Below are positions 29,682 to 39,427 of a stretch of DNA of 64,000 nucleotides, in pieces; position 1 is the first letter of the stretch, and each line of letters begins with the position of its first letter. The position numbers and the translations under genes were made by a program. Origin of the DNA: an uncultured Pelagibacteraceae bacterium (GTDB taxonomy: Bacteria > Pseudomonadota > Alphaproteobacteria > Pelagibacterales > Pelagibacteraceae). Under the pieces are notes generated by a model. The model ran no database searches, was not told the origin of the DNA, and saw only the letters and a program-made list of their open reading frames with translations. Location: NCBI GenBank assembly GCA_902540275.1, contig CACBMB010000007.1, positions 1-64,000 on the forward strand. The letters run 5' to 3'.

Positions 29682-30626
29682 TTAGTGAGCCAAAAACTTT
29701 TCAGCCTCTAAGGCTGCCATACATCCCATTCCAGCTGCGGTGACTGCTTGTCTAAATGTTTTATCTTTAACATCACCAGCTGCGTAAACACCAGGTATAT
29801 TTGTTTCTGTTGAGTCTGGTTTAGTTATTAAATATCCTTCATTATCCATATCTAATTGGTTTTTAAATAGTTGTGTAGCTGGATCATGGCCTATTGCGAT
29901 AAATAAACCATCTATTTTCAATTCACTAATGTTGTTAGTTTTAACATTCTTTACTTTTATACCTTTTACGTTTTTTGGTTCTTTATCACCAACAACATCC
30001 TCAATTACAGAGTCCCAAATGATTTCGATTTTTTTATTTTCCATTAATTTCTTTTGAAGCATTTTTTCGGCCCTTAAACTATCTCTTCTGTGTATCAATT
30101 TTACCTTAGATGCAAATTTCGTTAAGAACATTGCTTCCTCAACAGCCGCATTACCACCACCTACAACTGCAACTTCTTTATTTTTAAAAAAGAAACCATC
30201 ACATGTGGCACATGCTGAAACTCCAAATCCTCTAAATTCTTGCTCAGATTTCAAATTCAACCATCTTGCTTGGGCACCAGTCGAAATAATTATACTATCA
30301 GCCGTATATTTTTGACCGCTATCCCCGATTGCTTCAAAAGGTTTTGATTTTAAATTCACCGAAGCTATATGATCTTCAATCATTTCAGTTCCAACAGCTT
30401 TAGCTTGATCTTTCATCTGATCCATAAGCCAGGGACCTTGGATAACATCAGCAAAACCAGGATAATTTTCAACGTCAGTAGTAGTAGTTAATTGTCCACC
30501 AGGAGCTGAACCGTAAACTAAAATTGGATTAAGCATTGCTCTAGCAGCATAAACTGCAGCAGTGTATCCGGCCGGACCAGATCCAATTATTAACACTTTT
30601 GTGTGTTTAGTTGGATTTTGACTCAT
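29682..30626 (-). CDS. trxB: Thioredoxin reductase
   Basis: A flavoprotein passing electrons from NADPH to thioredoxin. The FAD motif is IIGSGPAGYTAAVYAA. The redox-active disulfide is in SACATCDGFFF (CATC, about residues 137-140). The NADPH motif is VVGGGNAAVEEA, and the C-terminal FAD motif is GVYAAGDVKDKTFRQAVTAAGMGC. 314 residues, normal. A single gene diverging from the ELM1-like gene across 21 nt. Confidence 0.97.
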   Translation of the reverse strand: MSQNPTKHTKVLIIGSGPAGYTAAVYAARAMLNPILVYGSAPGGQLTTTTDVENYPGFADVIQGPWLMDQMKDQAKAVGTEMIEDHIASVNLKSKPFEAIGDSGQKYTADSIIISTGAQARWLNLKSEQEFRGFGVSACATCDGFFFKNKEVAVVGGGNAAVEEAMFLTKFASKVKLIHRRDSLRAEKMLQKKLMENKKIEIIWDSVIEDVVGDKEPKNVKGIKVKNVKTNNISELKIDGLFIAIGHDPATQLFKNQLDMDNEGYLITKPDSTETNIPGVYAAGDVKDKTFRQAVTAAGMGCMAALEAEKFLAH

Positions 30627-30647
30627 ATGAAAGCTATATAGTAATTA

Positions 30648-31598
30648 ATGTCTAAATTAAAAGGTTTATTATTAACAGAAGGTATGCATGGCATGATTAG
30701 TCAGGTGGAAGGTCTAGCTAAGGCATTAGACTTAGATTTTATGCACGAAAAAATTGAACTAAATAATTTTTGGAAACTTATTCCACCAAAAATAACTCCA
30801 ATACAATCTTTTGTATTTAAAAATCAAATTTATGAAAAGTTCGATATTATTATATCTTGCGGAAGAAAGAGTGTAATTCCTTCACTTTATTTAAAGAAAA
30901 AGTTCAAAAAGAAAATAATGAATATTCATATTCAAGATCCGAAAGTTTCACTAGATAACTTTGATTTTGTTGTCATTCCTGAACATGATGGAGTAAATGG
31001 TAAAAATGTCATAACAACTAAGGGAGCAATTCATTATTTGAGAGACGAGGAGTTAGCTGGAAATAAAGATTATTTGAAATCTCATATCAAGAAAGAAAAT
31101 TTAGTTACATTAATTGTAGGAGGACCAAATAAATATTATGATTATAATGAAGAATCTATCCAAGAAATATTCTCAAAAATTGATAAAAATTTTATCAAGA
31201 AAGGATTTCAGTTAATATTTATTCCCTCAATGAGAACACCTCAAAAAATAATTGATTTAGCAAAGAATTTTTTTAACAGTGATCAAATAATTATTACTGA
31301 AGTTGATAAAAAAGCTTATCTTTCCTCTTTAAAAATATCAAATCATATTGTCGTAACTTGTGACTCTACTTCTATGATTTCAGAGGCTGCTATAACAGGA
31401 AAACCAATTTATGTAGCTCAAATGCCTTCAATAAAAAAAAATGAGAGATTTGTTAAATTTTTTGAATTATTTAAATCTCTAAATGTTATTAAAGATTTAG
31501 GAAATACAGTTGAAAATTGGAATTACGAAAAACTTAATGAAACCAATAGGATATCGAGTTATATAAAGGAAAAAATAAAAAATTATGAATTTTCTTAA
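30648..31598 (+). CDS. ELM1-family (DUF1022) protein, putative glycosyltransferase-like
   Basis: 316 residues resembling the plant mitochondrial-fission factor ELM1 and its bacterial homologues. These adopt a GT-B-like fold and are sometimes annotated as nucleotide-sugar glycosyltransferases. Visible: EGMHGMISQVEGLAKAL near the start, IISCGRKSVIPSLYL, NIHIQDPKV, LVTLIVGGPNKYY, SMRTPQKII and CDSTSMISEAAITGKPIYV, the last typical of a GT-B donor-site loop. No membrane segment is seen. The biochemical role in bacteria is not established. It overlaps the next gene by 14 nt, implying coupling. Confidence 0.8.
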   Translation: MSKLKGLLLTEGMHGMISQVEGLAKALDLDFMHEKIELNNFWKLIPPKITPIQSFVFKNQIYEKFDIIISCGRKSVIPSLYLKKKFKKKIMNIHIQDPKVSLDNFDFVVIPEHDGVNGKNVITTKGAIHYLRDEELAGNKDYLKSHIKKENLVTLIVGGPNKYYDYNEESIQEIFSKIDKNFIKKGFQLIFIPSMRTPQKIIDLAKNFFNSDQIIITEVDKKAYLSSLKISNHIVVTCDSTSMISEAAITGKPIYVAQMPSIKKNERFVKFFELFKSLNVIKDLGNTVENWNYEKLNETNRISSYIKEKIKNYEFS

Positions 31599-32247
31599 TT
31601 CCATTTTAAAACAATCAAAAAAACATGAATTCCCGTTTGATCATTGGGAGTATGACAATGCTCTTACTGATGAACAAATTAAAGAAATAATTAATACCGA
31701 CATTCCTGACGTAAGAAAGCATAACCTTTCATATGATGGCACACGTGCAATTGATGGGGGAGCAGCCGAGTTTAGAGAGGGGATCGCATCTGGCGGCAAA
31801 GCTTTAAAATTCAGATGTTTTATAACTAAAGAAAATGCTTTTCAATTTCCAAATTTAGTAAATTTTATCAAAGAACTTCAGTCTAAAAAAACTTATAAAA
31901 CAATTTCAAAAATGATTAAGAAGGATTTATCTAACTCTTATGTAAGAGTTGAGGTAATTTGTGATAGAGAAGGATTTTGGCTTAAACCCCATTGTGATAT
32001 TAAAGAAAAATTAATGTCAGGTTTAATTTTTGTAAATAAAACTAATGAGTCTGAGGATTTAGGAACCGATTTTTATAATAAAGACCTAAAAAAAGTCAAA
32101 ACAGTACCCTATAAACATAATTATGGTTATTTTTTTACTAGTGGTCACGATACATGGCATGGAATGGAAAAGAAAAAAATTTTAAAAGAAAGACGATGTA
32201 TACAAGTTAATTATGTAACTTTCCCTACTGATTGGAAAGTAGAATAA
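31585..32247 (+). CDS. 2-oxoglutarate/Fe(II)-dependent oxygenase family protein
   Basis: 220 residues with a double-stranded beta-helix iron site. LKPHCDIKEK gives the HxD pair (about residues 133-135). The distal His is in GHDTWHGMEKK, and Arg in KERRCIQVNYVTF is the likely 2-oxoglutarate anchor. Family members hydroxylate proteins, sugars, lipids or small molecules. The substrate is unknown. Its start lies inside the ELM1-like gene (14 nt overlap), so the oxygenase may act on that protein's product. A 2OG enzyme with a plain core and no extra domain. Confidence 0.75.
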   Translation: MNFLNSILKQSKKHEFPFDHWEYDNALTDEQIKEIINTDIPDVRKHNLSYDGTRAIDGGAAEFREGIASGGKALKFRCFITKENAFQFPNLVNFIKELQSKKTYKTISKMIKKDLSNSYVRVEVICDREGFWLKPHCDIKEKLMSGLIFVNKTNESEDLGTDFYNKDLKKVKTVPYKHNYGYFFTSGHDTWHGMEKKKILKERRCIQVNYVTFPTDWKVE

Positions 32248-32265
32248 ATTAAGTTTAGTTTTAAA

Positions 32266-32517
32266 TTATATTAGATTTAGATTTCCTAATATTCCCATAA
32301 CCAGCAAAAAACCAAACATCAAGCAAATACCTGTAATAGCTTTTAATTGATCATCATTGGAGCTGTCGTCAATTTTCCAATAATTGTTGTGATTTAATTC
32401 AAAATTTTTTGAGACTTTTATTTTTTTATCTTTTGGAAATTCCAAAACTTTAGCATCAAATAAACTCGCCTTCTTTTTAACAGCATCCTCAATATATTTA
32501 TGCAATTCTGAACTCAT
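32266..32517 (-). CDS. Small protein with one C-terminal membrane segment
   Basis: 83 residues, not recognised. The N-terminal half is hydrophilic with a helical start (ELHKYIEDAVKKKASLF). The last 24 residues (about 60-82, TGICLMFGFLLVMGIL) form one membrane helix, giving a tail-anchored layout. ATG at 32517. It lies downstream of carAB on the same strand, 81 nt after the carB stop, and its end lies 18 nt from the convergent oxygenase gene. The open frame, ATG start and clear helix support a real gene. Confidence 0.55.
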   Translation of the reverse strand: MSSELHKYIEDAVKKKASLFDAKVLEFPKDKKIKVSKNFELNHNNYWKIDDSSNDDQLKAITGICLMFGFLLVMGILGNLNLI

Positions 32518-32598
32518 ATTTTATTTTAACATTTAATTAAAAAATAAAATATATAACAACGAAATAACTAATCATTTTGGGTTCAACCCTAAGGTGAA

Positions 32599-35500
32599 TT
32601 AATTTATATCTTGTAAAGATTTGATCTCTAATTTTTTTATTTTAAGAGATTTAATTGCTTCTAAACAAGCGTAAGCAGTGGACATATTGGTACAATAAGG
32701 AACTTTATTTTTTAAAGTAGCTCTTCTCAAGGCTATTGCGTCACTGATACGGAAAGCTTTATTGCCACCACCAGTATTGATAACAAGAGAAATTTTTTTG
32801 GCATCTAATACATCAACAATATGTGGTGAACCGCTACTTACTTTATTTATTATTTTACATTTCATCCCAAATTTTCTTATATATTCTGCAGTTCCCTTTG
32901 TTGCAGAAAGTTTAAATTTTAACTTTGTAAGCTCTTTAGCCAAATTAATTCCCTCATCTTTATGAGAATTTTTAAGAGATATAAATGCCAGACCCTCTTT
33001 TGGTAATGAATTAGCAGCTGCAATCTGACTTTTAGCAAAAGCCATACCAAAATCTCTATCAAAGCCCATCACTTCACCAGTAGATTTCATTTCTGGTCCT
33101 AAAAGCAAATCACTGTTCGGAAATTTGTTAAAAGGAAATACGGCTTCCTTGACTGCAAACATACCTTTTGATTTATCCCTAAGATTAAATTTAGATAATT
33201 TTTCTCCAGTCATAATTCTCGAAGCAATTTTTGCAAGAGGCAAACCTTTTGCTTTAGAGACGAAAGGAACAGTTCTGCTTGCTCTTGGATTAACTTCGAT
33301 TACATAAATTTTATCTTTTTTTATTGCAAATTGTATATTCATGAACCCTTTTACATTTAAAGCTAAAGCTAATTTCTTTGTTTGACTTTCGATTTCTTTA
33401 ATAAGGTAAGGCTTAATTGAGATAGGAGGTAAGCTACAAGCTGAGTCTCCTGAATGAATTCCAGCCTCCTCAATGTGTTGCATTATACCTGCTACAAAAA
33501 CTTCTTTTCCATCTGATAAAGCATCAACATCTACTTCCATAGCTTGGTTTATGAATTTATCTATTAAAATTGGATTTTCTTCTGCAGCTTTAAATGCTTC
33601 TTCAACAAAATTTTTTAATTTGCTTTTTTCATAAACGATTTCCATTGCTCTTCCACCTAAAACGTATGAAGGTCTAACAATTAATGGTAAGCCAATTTTT
33701 TCAGCTATTTGAATTGCTTGTTTATAGTTTTTAGCAATACTACTGTCAGCTTGTTTTAATTTAAGTTTATTCAAAAGATTCCTAAATCGATCTCTGTCTT
33801 CAGCTAAATCAATTGATGTGTATTGTGTTCCTAAGATTGGAAGTTTGTTATCATGCAAAAACTTTGCAAGTTTAATTGGAGTTTGGCCACCAAATTGAGC
33901 AATAATTCCAACCAGGTTTCCTTTTTCTTTCTCTTTTTTTATTATATTAAAAACATACTCCTCTTTTAGTGGCTCAAAGTATAATCGATCACTAGTATCA
34001 TAATCTGTTGAAACTGTTTCAGGATTACAATTTACCATAATAGTCTCAAATCCAGCTTCTTTTAAAGAAAAACTTGCCTGACAGCAGCAATAATCAAATT
34101 CTATCCCTTGTCCAATTCTATTAGGTCCACCACCCAGTATAATAATTTTTTTCTTTGTTGATGGATATGCTTCACATTCTGAATTAATTGAGAAACTTCG
34201 TTGATACGTTGAGTACATATAGGGTGTGAATGATTTAAATTCAGCCGCACATGTATCAACTTTTTTATATACAGGCATTACATTAAGTGCTGATCTTTTT
34301 CTTCTTACAATATCTTCGGACGTATTTGACAATTCTGATAATTTTTTATCAGAAAATCCAATGGATTTTATCCTATTAAATTCTTCAAAATCTTTTGGAA
34401 GACCCTTGTTTTTCAATTTTATTTCATTATCAACAATTTCTTTAATTTGCTCTAAGAACCAAGGATCAATTTTTGACAGAGCAAATATTCTTTTTAAATT
34501 TATTTTTTTTCTAATTGCTTCTGCGACTAATAAGAGTTTATTTGGAATATTTTCTTTAAGCTTTTTTTCAATTTCTTTTTTATTTAAATCAAATATTCTA
34601 TCTAATCCTGAAAAACCAGTTTCAAGAGATACCAAAGCTTTTTGTAAAGACTCTTTAAAGTTTCTTCCTATAGCCATCGCTTCACCAACTGATTTCATTG
34701 ATGTACCTAGAGTTGCTGGTGAAGTTGAAAATTTTTCAAAAGTAAATCTTGGAATTTTAGTTACCACATAATCAATACTTGGTTCAAATGAAGCAGGTGT
34801 TACTTTGGTGATTTCATTTTTTAATTCATCTAAAGTATAACCAACTGCAAGTTTTGCAGCAACTTTTGCAATCGGAAATCCAGTAGCTTTAGATGCAAGA
34901 GCTGACGATCTTGATACACGTGGGTTCATTTCGATTACAACCATTCGACCATTTTTAGGATTAATTGCAAATTGAACATTTGATCCACCTGTCTCAACCC
35001 CAATTTTTCGTAAACATGCAATAGAGGCGTTTCTCATTACTTGAAATTCTTTATCAGTCAAAGTAAGAGCCGGAGCAACAGTCACTGAATCCCCAGTATG
35101 TATCCCCATTGGGTCAACATTTTCAATTGAGCAGATGATGATGCAGTTATCTTTTCTATCTCTTACAACTTCCATTTCAAATTCTTTCCAGCCCTCTAAA
35201 CATTCTTCAACTAAAACTTGGCTAACCGGAGACTCATGAAGTCCATTTTTAATTATTTTAAGGTAATCTTTTTTATTTTTAGCTATGCCACCACCAAGCC
35301 CTCCAAGTGTAAATGCTGGTCTTATAATTGCAGGAAGGCCAATCTTTTTTAAAACTTTAGAAGCTTGATTAATATTGTTTACAATTTCAGATTTAGGTAA
35401 ATCCAAACCAATATCGATCATATTTTTTCTAAATTTTTTCCTATCTTCTGCATTTGCAATTGCTTTAGAGTTGGCTCCTATGAGTTCAATCTTATATTTT

Positions 35501-35826
35501 TTTAAAATTCCCCTTTTCTCAGCTTCCATTGCAAGATTAAGTGCAGTCTGACCACCCATAGTAGGAAGAATTGCATCTGGTTTCTCTTTTTTTAAAATTA
35601 ATTCTAGAACCTCTAATGTTATTGGCTCTATATAAGTTTTATCTGCAATATTTGGATCAGTCATAATTGTTGCAGGGTTGGAGTTGATTAGAACCACTTT
35701 ATAACCCTCATCTTTTAATGCTTTACAAGCTTGAGTACCTGAATAATCAAATTCGCATGCTTGACCAATTATTATTGGTCCAGCTCCTACAACCAATATC
35801 TTTTTAATATCTCTTCTTTTTGGCAT
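32599..35826 (-). CDS. carB: Carbamoyl-phosphate synthase large subunit
   Basis: Makes carbamoyl phosphate from bicarbonate, ATP and ammonia (from CarA) for pyrimidines and arginine. Two homologous ATP-grasp halves are visible, each opening with an ATP/phosphate loop: [23 protein letters not shown] (split; about residues 9-31) and [21 protein letters not shown] (split). [20 protein letters not shown] and [20 protein letters not shown] mark the two active sites. The C-terminal 140 residues form the MGS-like allosteric domain ([12 protein letters not shown]). 1075 residues, normal. It overlaps carA by 23 nt. Confidence 0.99.
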   Translation of the reverse strand: MPKRRDIKKILVVGAGPIIIGQACEFDYSGTQACKALKDEGYKVVLINSNPATIMTDPNIADKTYIEPITLEVLELILKKEKPDAILPTMGGQTALNLAMEAEKRGILKKYKIELIGANSKAIANAEDRKKFRKNMIDIGLDLPKSEIVNNINQASKVLKKIGLPAIIRPAFTLGGLGGGIAKNKKDYLKIIKNGLHESPVSQVLVEECLEGWKEFEMEVVRDRKDNCIIICSIENVDPMGIHTGDSVTVAPALTLTDKEFQVMRNASIACLRKIGVETGGSNVQFAINPKNGRMVVIEMNPRVSRSSALASKATGFPIAKVAAKLAVGYTLDELKNEITKVTPASFEPSIDYVVTKIPRFTFEKFSTSPATLGTSMKSVGEAMAIGRNFKESLQKALVSLETGFSGLDRIFDLNKKEIEKKLKENIPNKLLLVAEAIRKKINLKRIFALSKIDPWFLEQIKEIVDNEIKLKNKGLPKDFEEFNRIKSIGFSDKKLSELSNTSEDIVRRKRSALNVMPVYKKVDTCAAEFKSFTPYMYSTYQRSFSINSECEAYPSTKKKIIILGGGPNRIGQGIEFDYCCCQASFSLKEAGFETIMVNCNPETVSTDYDTSDRLYFEPLKEEYVFNIIKKEKEKGNLVGIIAQFGGQTPIKLAKFLHDNKLPILGTQYTSIDLAEDRDRFRNLLNKLKLKQADSSIAKNYKQAIQIAEKIGLPLIVRPSYVLGGRAMEIVYEKSKLKNFVEEAFKAAEENPILIDKFINQAMEVDVDALSDGKEVFVAGIMQHIEEAGIHSGDSACSLPPISIKPYLIKEIESQTKKLALALNVKGFMNIQFAIKKDKIYVIEVNPRASRTVPFVSKAKGLPLAKIASRIMTGEKLSKFNLRDKSKGMFAVKEAVFPFNKFPNSDLLLGPEMKSTGEVMGFDRDFGMAFAKSQIAAANSLPKEGLAFISLKNSHKDEGINLAKELTKLKFKLSATKGTAEYIRKFGMKCKIINKVSSGSPHIVDVLDAKKISLVINTGGGNKAFRISDAIALRRATLKNKVPYCTNMSTAYACLEAIKSLKIKKLEIKSLQDIN

Positions 35827-36997
35827 TTTTTTTCATATTGTTAATAAATTCTTCGAACAAGTAGACACTATCATGTGGTCCAGGGTTTGACTCAGGATGA
35901 TATTGTACTGAAAATATAGGTTTGTTTTTGAGTCTTATTCCTTCAATGGTATCATCAAAAAGAGATTTATGAGTTACTTCAATTTTTTTTGGTAAAGTTT
36001 CCTCGACTACTACAAACCCGTGATTTTGACTGGTAATTTCAACTTTTTCATTAACTAAATTTTTGACAGGGTGGTTTGCCCCCCTATGTCCCAATTTCAT
36101 TTTTTTTGTTTTTCCACCTAAAGCTAATGCTAAAATTTGATGACCTAAACAAATCCCAAAAATAGGTAAGTTTTTTTTAATTAATTCATTAATTATTTCT
36201 ATTGCATATTTTCCTGTTGCTGCAGGATCGCCAGGTCCGTTAGATAAAAATATTCCATTTGGTTTGAGCTCTAAAATTTTTTTTGCAGAAGTTTTGCAAG
36301 AAACAACTGTTATTTTGCATTTAAAATCTGAAAAATATCTTAAAATATTTTTTTTAATTCCATAGTCTATTGCAACCACATGAAAAGAATTCTTTGTATT
36401 TTTTTTATATCCTGTTTCTTTTTTCCAAGTTTTAAGGCCATTCCAAATATAGTTTTTTGAAGTTGTTACTGTTTTTGCTAGGTCAAGACTTTTTAATCCA
36501 CTCCATTTAATTGTTGAGTTAATTAGTTTGCTCACATTAAATTTTCCATTTTTTGAATATGATATTGTCCCTTTAGGCGCCCCTTTATCTCTAATAAAGT
36601 TTGTTAGACTTCTAGTATCTAGTCCTGTAATTCCAACAATTTTATTTTTTTTTAGCCAGGTATCTAAATGCAAAAATGCTCTATAATTTGAAGGAGAAGT
36701 TATTTCAGAATTTAAGATTACACCCCTTGCCCAGATTTTGTCAGACTCAACATCCTCTTTGTTTGTTCCAACATTTCCAATGTGTGGGAATGTAAAATTA
36801 ATAATTTGTCCTGCATAGGAGGGATCAGAAATAATTTCTTGGTAACCGGTTAAAGAAGTATTGAAGCAAACTTCACCAGTTGCTTCTCCTTGATAACCAA
36901 TTCCAATCCCTTTAAAAATCTTCTTGTTTTCAAGAACTAAAATGCCTGTATTAAATTGTGAATTTTTTGAGTTTGTTTTTTTTGCTTTTTTGATCAA
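35804..36997 (-). CDS. carA: Carbamoyl-phosphate synthase small (glutaminase) subunit
   Basis: The class I glutamine amidotransferase that delivers ammonia to Car[19 protein letters not shown] has the nucleophile Cys. The His and Glu of the triad are in [15 protein letters not shown]. The N-terminal domain has [21 protein letters not shown]. The start is TTG at 36997 because no ATG precedes the conserved [13 protein letters not shown] segment. It carries a Lys/Asn-rich 15-residue leader and a lysine-rich tail. 397 residues. The 125-nt spacer to the divergent yqeY gene shows no riboswitch or attenuator that I can recognise. Confidence 0.97.
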   Translation of the reverse strand: MIKKAKKTNSKNSQFNTGILVLENKKIFKGIGIGYQGEATGEVCFNTSLTGYQEIISDPSYAGQIINFTFPHIGNVGTNKEDVESDKIWARGVILNSEITSPSNYRAFLHLDTWLKKNKIVGITGLDTRSLTNFIRDKGAPKGTISYSKNGKFNVSKLINSTIKWSGLKSLDLAKTVTTSKNYIWNGLKTWKKETGYKKNTKNSFHVVAIDYGIKKNILRYFSDFKCKITVVSCKTSAKKILELKPNGIFLSNGPGDPAATGKYAIEIINELIKKNLPIFGICLGHQILALALGGKTKKMKLGHRGANHPVKNLVNEKVEITSQNHGFVVVEETLPKKIEVTHKSLFDDTIEGIRLKNKPIFSVQYHPESNPGPHDSVYLFEEFINNMKKNAKKKRY

Positions 36998-37122
36998 TTA
37001 CAACTCATAAGTTAAAGGTTAATACAATAATTGGTTTATTATCGCAACAAAGATGTATTATAAAATTGTAAAAAAACAATTTTTCTTTTGAAGATTTTTT
37101 TCTTTAAAGTAGATTAAAAAAA

Positions 37123-37584
37123 ATGTCTTTAAAAGAAACAATACAAACAGAATACAAAAACGCCTTAAAATCAAAAGATAAGGTAAAAATATCAACTTAT
37201 AGGTTAATTTTATCTTCTATCAAAGACTTAGATATTACCAATAGATCAGGGCCCAATAAAAAGGAGACTGATGACGAAGATATTAAAAAACTTTTTAAAA
37301 AAATGGTTAAACAAAGGGCCGAATCAATTGAGATTTATAAAAAAAATAATCGAGAAGATTTACTTAAAATAGAACAAAACGAACATGATATTTTAATAGG
37401 TTTTCTTCCGAAACAACTTGATGAAAAAGCCACAAAAAAAATATGTGAAGAAATAATTTCTAAATTAGGGGCATCATCAATTAAAGATATGGGAAAAGTT
37501 ATGGGAGAATTAAAAAAAAATTATGCAGATGAGATAGATTTTGCAAAAGCTGGAATACTTATAAAAGAATTATTAAATAATTAA
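37123..37584 (+). CDS. YqeY / GatB-tail domain protein
   Basis: 153 residues related to the C-terminal tRNA-binding domain of GatB. Features: LKETIQTEYKNALKSKDKVKISTYRLI at the start, VKQRAESIEIYKKNNREDL, IGFLPKQLDEKA and GKVMGELKKNYADEIDFAKAG. Freestanding members may bind tRNA, but function is not settled. yqeY commonly precedes dnaG and rpoD, as here. Its stop shares a base with the dnaG ATG, so they are likely co-transcribed. Confidence 0.88.
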   Translation: MSLKETIQTEYKNALKSKDKVKISTYRLILSSIKDLDITNRSGPNKKETDDEDIKKLFKKMVKQRAESIEIYKKNNREDLLKIEQNEHDILIGFLPKQLDEKATKKICEEIISKLGASSIKDMGKVMGELKKNYADEIDFAKAGILIKELLNN

Positions 37585-39359
37585 TGAAATATCCAAAAGA
37601 ATATCTTGATGAGATTAAAACAAGATTAAAAGTATCAACAGTAGTTTCTAAGTTTGTAAACTTAAAAAAAAGAGGAAAGGAGTATGTTGGTCTTTCACCC
37701 TTTAAAAATGAAAAAACACCCTCATTTACTGTTAATGATGAAAAAGAATTTTATCATTGTTTTGCTACCTCTGAACATGGAAATATTTTTGACTTTGTAA
37801 TGAAAACACAAAATTTAAGATTTGGTGAAGCTGTAAAATACTTAGCTAATCTTGCAGGTATGCAGCCTTATATTTTTTCAAAACAAGATGAAGAGAGGGA
37901 GAGGAAATGGAAAGAATATTCATCTATCTTTAAACGTTATGTCGATTTTTATCATGAGGAACTTTTAAAAAATGAGACATATACAAATGTTCGCGAGTAT
38001 TTGAAAAATAGATCTTTGAATAAACAGCAAGTAAAAAAATTTAAAATAGGTTATATAGAAAAAAAACCAAATTTTTTCGAAAAATTCAAAAATGATTTTA
38101 AGATAGAGGATTTATTAGAAACTGGTTTATTTTATTTGGATGAAAAAAAGAAAATTTATGTTGAAAGGTTTAGAGGTCGTTTAATATTTCCTATAAATAA
38201 TATTTCTGGACAACCTATTGCTTTAGGAGGAAGGATTATTGAAAAAAGTGATTATCTTGCTAAATATATAAACTCACCTGAGACATTATTTTTTAAAAAA
38301 GGTTCAAATTTATATAATTTAGATTTAGCAAGAAAACTATCTAATAAGTTAGATGAAATTTATCTTGTTGAAGGTTACATGGATGTTATTGGATTAAGTA
38401 AAAATGGGGTTGAAAATGCTGTAGCTAATTTAGGAACTTCACTTACTGATAAGCAAATTTTAACTTTAAACCAATTTTTTGATGACATAATTATTTGTTT
38501 CGATAGTGATGAAAGTGGTTACAAGGCTGCTTTAAGAGCTGCTGAAAATTCTATAAAAGAATTAAAGCCTGAAAAAAATATTTCATTTTTATTTTTGCCA
38601 GACAAAGAAGATCCAGATAGTTTTATAAATAAAAACGGTAAGAATTATTTTATCGATTATTCGAAACAAAATAAAATTTCAATACATCAATTTATTTTTA
38701 GTCATTATAAAAAACAGACTGAAAATAACCCATCTTCAATGGCAATTTTTGACAAAAAGTTAAGATCAATAGCAAATACAATTAGGGACGAATATATAAA
38801 AAAATATGTTTTAGAATATTTCCTAGAAAAAATTTCTGACTTAGCTCCACATACTAGTCAAAATAAAAAAAATTATTTCACGAAAAAAACAAAATCTTTA
38901 GATGTTACCAAAAAACATTACAATGAAAGTCATTCTTTAACTGCAGTAGAATTAAAAGAATTTTCTGTATTATACTTAATTATGACTAACCTTAAATTAT
39001 TCAAAGAAAATATTCAATTAATAGAAAATATAAAAATATTTACAGATATAAATAAACAAATTTTCGAAAAAATTATTTTAAGCCTTAAATCAGAGGATAA
39101 CACTTCAATCAGCGCTCTAGATATTGATAGTCAATTAATTGGTAAAATAAATAAATTTGCACCTATTAAATATATTTTACAAAATAAATCTAATAATGAG
39201 TATGAGATAATTGAATTATTGGATGATATTAGGAGAGATCTAAATAACTATGATTTGGAATTTAGAATAAAGGAATTAGAATCTAAGTTTTCAAAAGATT
39301 TAAGTGAAGTTACTTTTAACGAGTTAAAAGAGCTTAAAAAAAAGCAAAATATCAATTAA
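37584..39359 (+). CDS. dnaG: DNA primase, degenerate zinc-binding domain
   Basis: Synthesises RNA primers at the replication fork. The N-terminal domain is recognisable (YVGLSPFKNEKTPSFTV, then FYHCFATSEHGNIFDF), but of the four zinc ligands (Cys-His-Cys-Cys in E. coli) only Cys59 remains; the others are Ser38, Lys41 and Thr62. The catalytic core is intact: VERFRGRLIFPI, then the Toprim centre LVEGYMDVIGL and ICFDSDESGYKAA with the acidic metal ligands. A helicase-binding C-terminal region follows. 591 residues, normal. The loss of ligands is unusual because this domain guides template recognition. Confidence 0.95.
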   Translation: MKYPKEYLDEIKTRLKVSTVVSKFVNLKKRGKEYVGLSPFKNEKTPSFTVNDEKEFYHCFATSEHGNIFDFVMKTQNLRFGEAVKYLANLAGMQPYIFSKQDEERERKWKEYSSIFKRYVDFYHEELLKNETYTNVREYLKNRSLNKQQVKKFKIGYIEKKPNFFEKFKNDFKIEDLLETGLFYLDEKKKIYVERFRGRLIFPINNISGQPIALGGRIIEKSDYLAKYINSPETLFFKKGSNLYNLDLARKLSNKLDEIYLVEGYMDVIGLSKNGVENAVANLGTSLTDKQILTLNQFFDDIIICFDSDESGYKAALRAAENSIKELKPEKNISFLFLPDKEDPDSFINKNGKNYFIDYSKQNKISIHQFIFSHYKKQTENNPSSMAIFDKKLRSIANTIRDEYIKKYVLEYFLEKISDLAPHTSQNKKNYFTKKTKSLDVTKKHYNESHSLTAVELKEFSVLYLIMTNLKLFKENIQLIENIKIFTDINKQIFEKIILSLKSEDNTSISALDIDSQLIGKINKFAPIKYILQNKSNNEYEIIELLDDIRRDLNNYDLEFRIKELESKFSKDLSEVTFNELKELKKKQNIN

Positions 39360-39427
39360 TACTTAATAAATTAGTAATGGATTTTTTTCGATTAAGCATT
39401 ATATAAGACTCTTCTAATTATACAGCT

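Noticed and set aside
32579-32589. Dyad GGGTTCAACCC between carB and the small membrane protein gene
   Set aside because: Near-perfect symmetry but a single central base, so no hairpin can form, and no T-run or known operator match; could be chance.
34226-34771. 181-residue open frame on the plus strand
   Set aside because: Antisense to carB, which is complete and conserved; low-complexity Phe/Ser/Leu composition typical of antisense frames in AT-rich DNA.
36998-37122. Spacer between carA and yqeY examined for a riboswitch or attenuator
   Set aside because: I see no conserved aptamer core, leader peptide or strong hairpin in these 125 nt.
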